Origin: Thermus islandicus DSM 21543
Lineage (GTDB): Bacteria; Deinococcota; Deinococci; Deinococcales; Thermaceae
Reading direction: 5' to 3'
Length of the DNA: 64,000 bases
NCBI RefSeq assembly: GCF_000421625.1
Contig: NZ_ATXJ01000004.1
Location: 176,001-240,000 of the forward strand
Shown here: positions 63,915 through 64,000 of the stretch, one piece after another
How positions within the stretch are numbered: position 1 is the stretch's first letter
How the letters are laid out: every line of letters begins with the position of its first letter
Notes under the pieces: model-generated
Seen by the model: only the letters and a program-made list of their open reading frames with translations
The model's database searches: none
Told to the model about the DNA's origin: nothing
Translations under genes and position numbers: made by a program

Positions 63915-64000
63915 AAGGGCCTTGCGTAGCATCTCCCGCTCGTTGGCGTAGGAAAGCCGGTCCAGGGCCTCGGCGGCCGGGAGGAAGTAGGCGGCCTCCA
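63888..64000 (-). CDS. C-terminal end of an unidentified protein
   Basis: The last 36 codons of a minus-strand gene that enters from the right edge: PAAEALDRLSYANEREMLRK then ALLRLRSKQG and TAG. The stretch is helical and has codon use like the rest. It is too short to name. It overlaps the end of meaB by 27 nt. Confidence 0.55.
   Translation of the reverse strand, partial: EAAYFLPAAEALDRLSYANEREMLRKALLRLRSKQG

Overview
The window looks like chromosomal DNA of a Thermus species or a very close relative. GC content is very high, third codon positions are almost always G or C, genes are packed with 1-20 nt overlaps, and many genes start right after a TATAAT-like box with no Shine-Dalgarno site. 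Several proteins match the Thermus type by length and motif: a 422-residue archaeal-type AspRS2, a 952-residue UvrA, and RuvB. This is recognition from the sequence alone; no database was searched. There is no insertion sequence, prophage or CRISPR array, and no gene-free stretch longer than about 300 bases.

Layout. 1-9 kb: start of hom, a Phd/VapC toxin-antitoxin pair, queG, a degenerate phosphoesterase, lnt with tRNA-Leu on its 3' end, oxidoreductases, a NYN protein, an exported lysozyme-like protein, tRNA-Ile2. 9-18 kb: SIS-domain protein, uvrA, a TetR/DJ-1/flavoprotein group, nitronate monooxygenase and a divergent MFS transporter. 18-23 kb: a four-gene operon of a histidine kinase fused to a FecR-like/TPR region, a lone receiver, a membrane HEAT protein and a processive-type glycosyltransferase. 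23.5-36.5 kb: a Calvin-Benson-Bassham (CBB) island. 36.5-46 kb: aspS2 with a possible attenuator, sdhCDAB, speD and an ABC system. 46-64 kb: housekeeping genes (fadD, cysteine desulfurase with an Rrf2 regulator, a metal ABC transporter, panB, ruvB, phoB/phoR/phoU-like genes, prfB with programmed frameshift, murA, a kinase-propeller protein, ridA, meaB).

The CBB island is the main highlight. One operon reads glpX-cbbL-cbbS-cbbX-prk-rpe-fba. A LysR gene (cbbR) diverges from it, and both starts share one palindromic -35 region. A second operon, tkt-comB-fba2-cbbY-Dabb-two small paralogues-psiE, runs towards cbbR from the other side. The RuBisCO is form I of the red (IC/ID) type with all active-site residues present and is accompanied by the red-type activase CbbX. 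Only general glycolytic enzymes (PGK, GAPDH, TPI) and Rpi would have to come from elsewhere. Autotrophic CO2 fixation is not a trait of the well-studied Thermus strains, so this set may be acquired or rarely noticed. The Dabb protein and the two small paralogues have no known role in the pathway and are the best candidates for new RuBisCO-linked parts.

More than twenty genes appear to be leaderless. Other points of note are a leader peptide with adjacent Asn and Asp codons before aspS2, a G8-A-G8 promoter spacer before speD, a protein kinase with Asn at the beta-3 lysine position, and a stem-loop between cbbS and cbbX.
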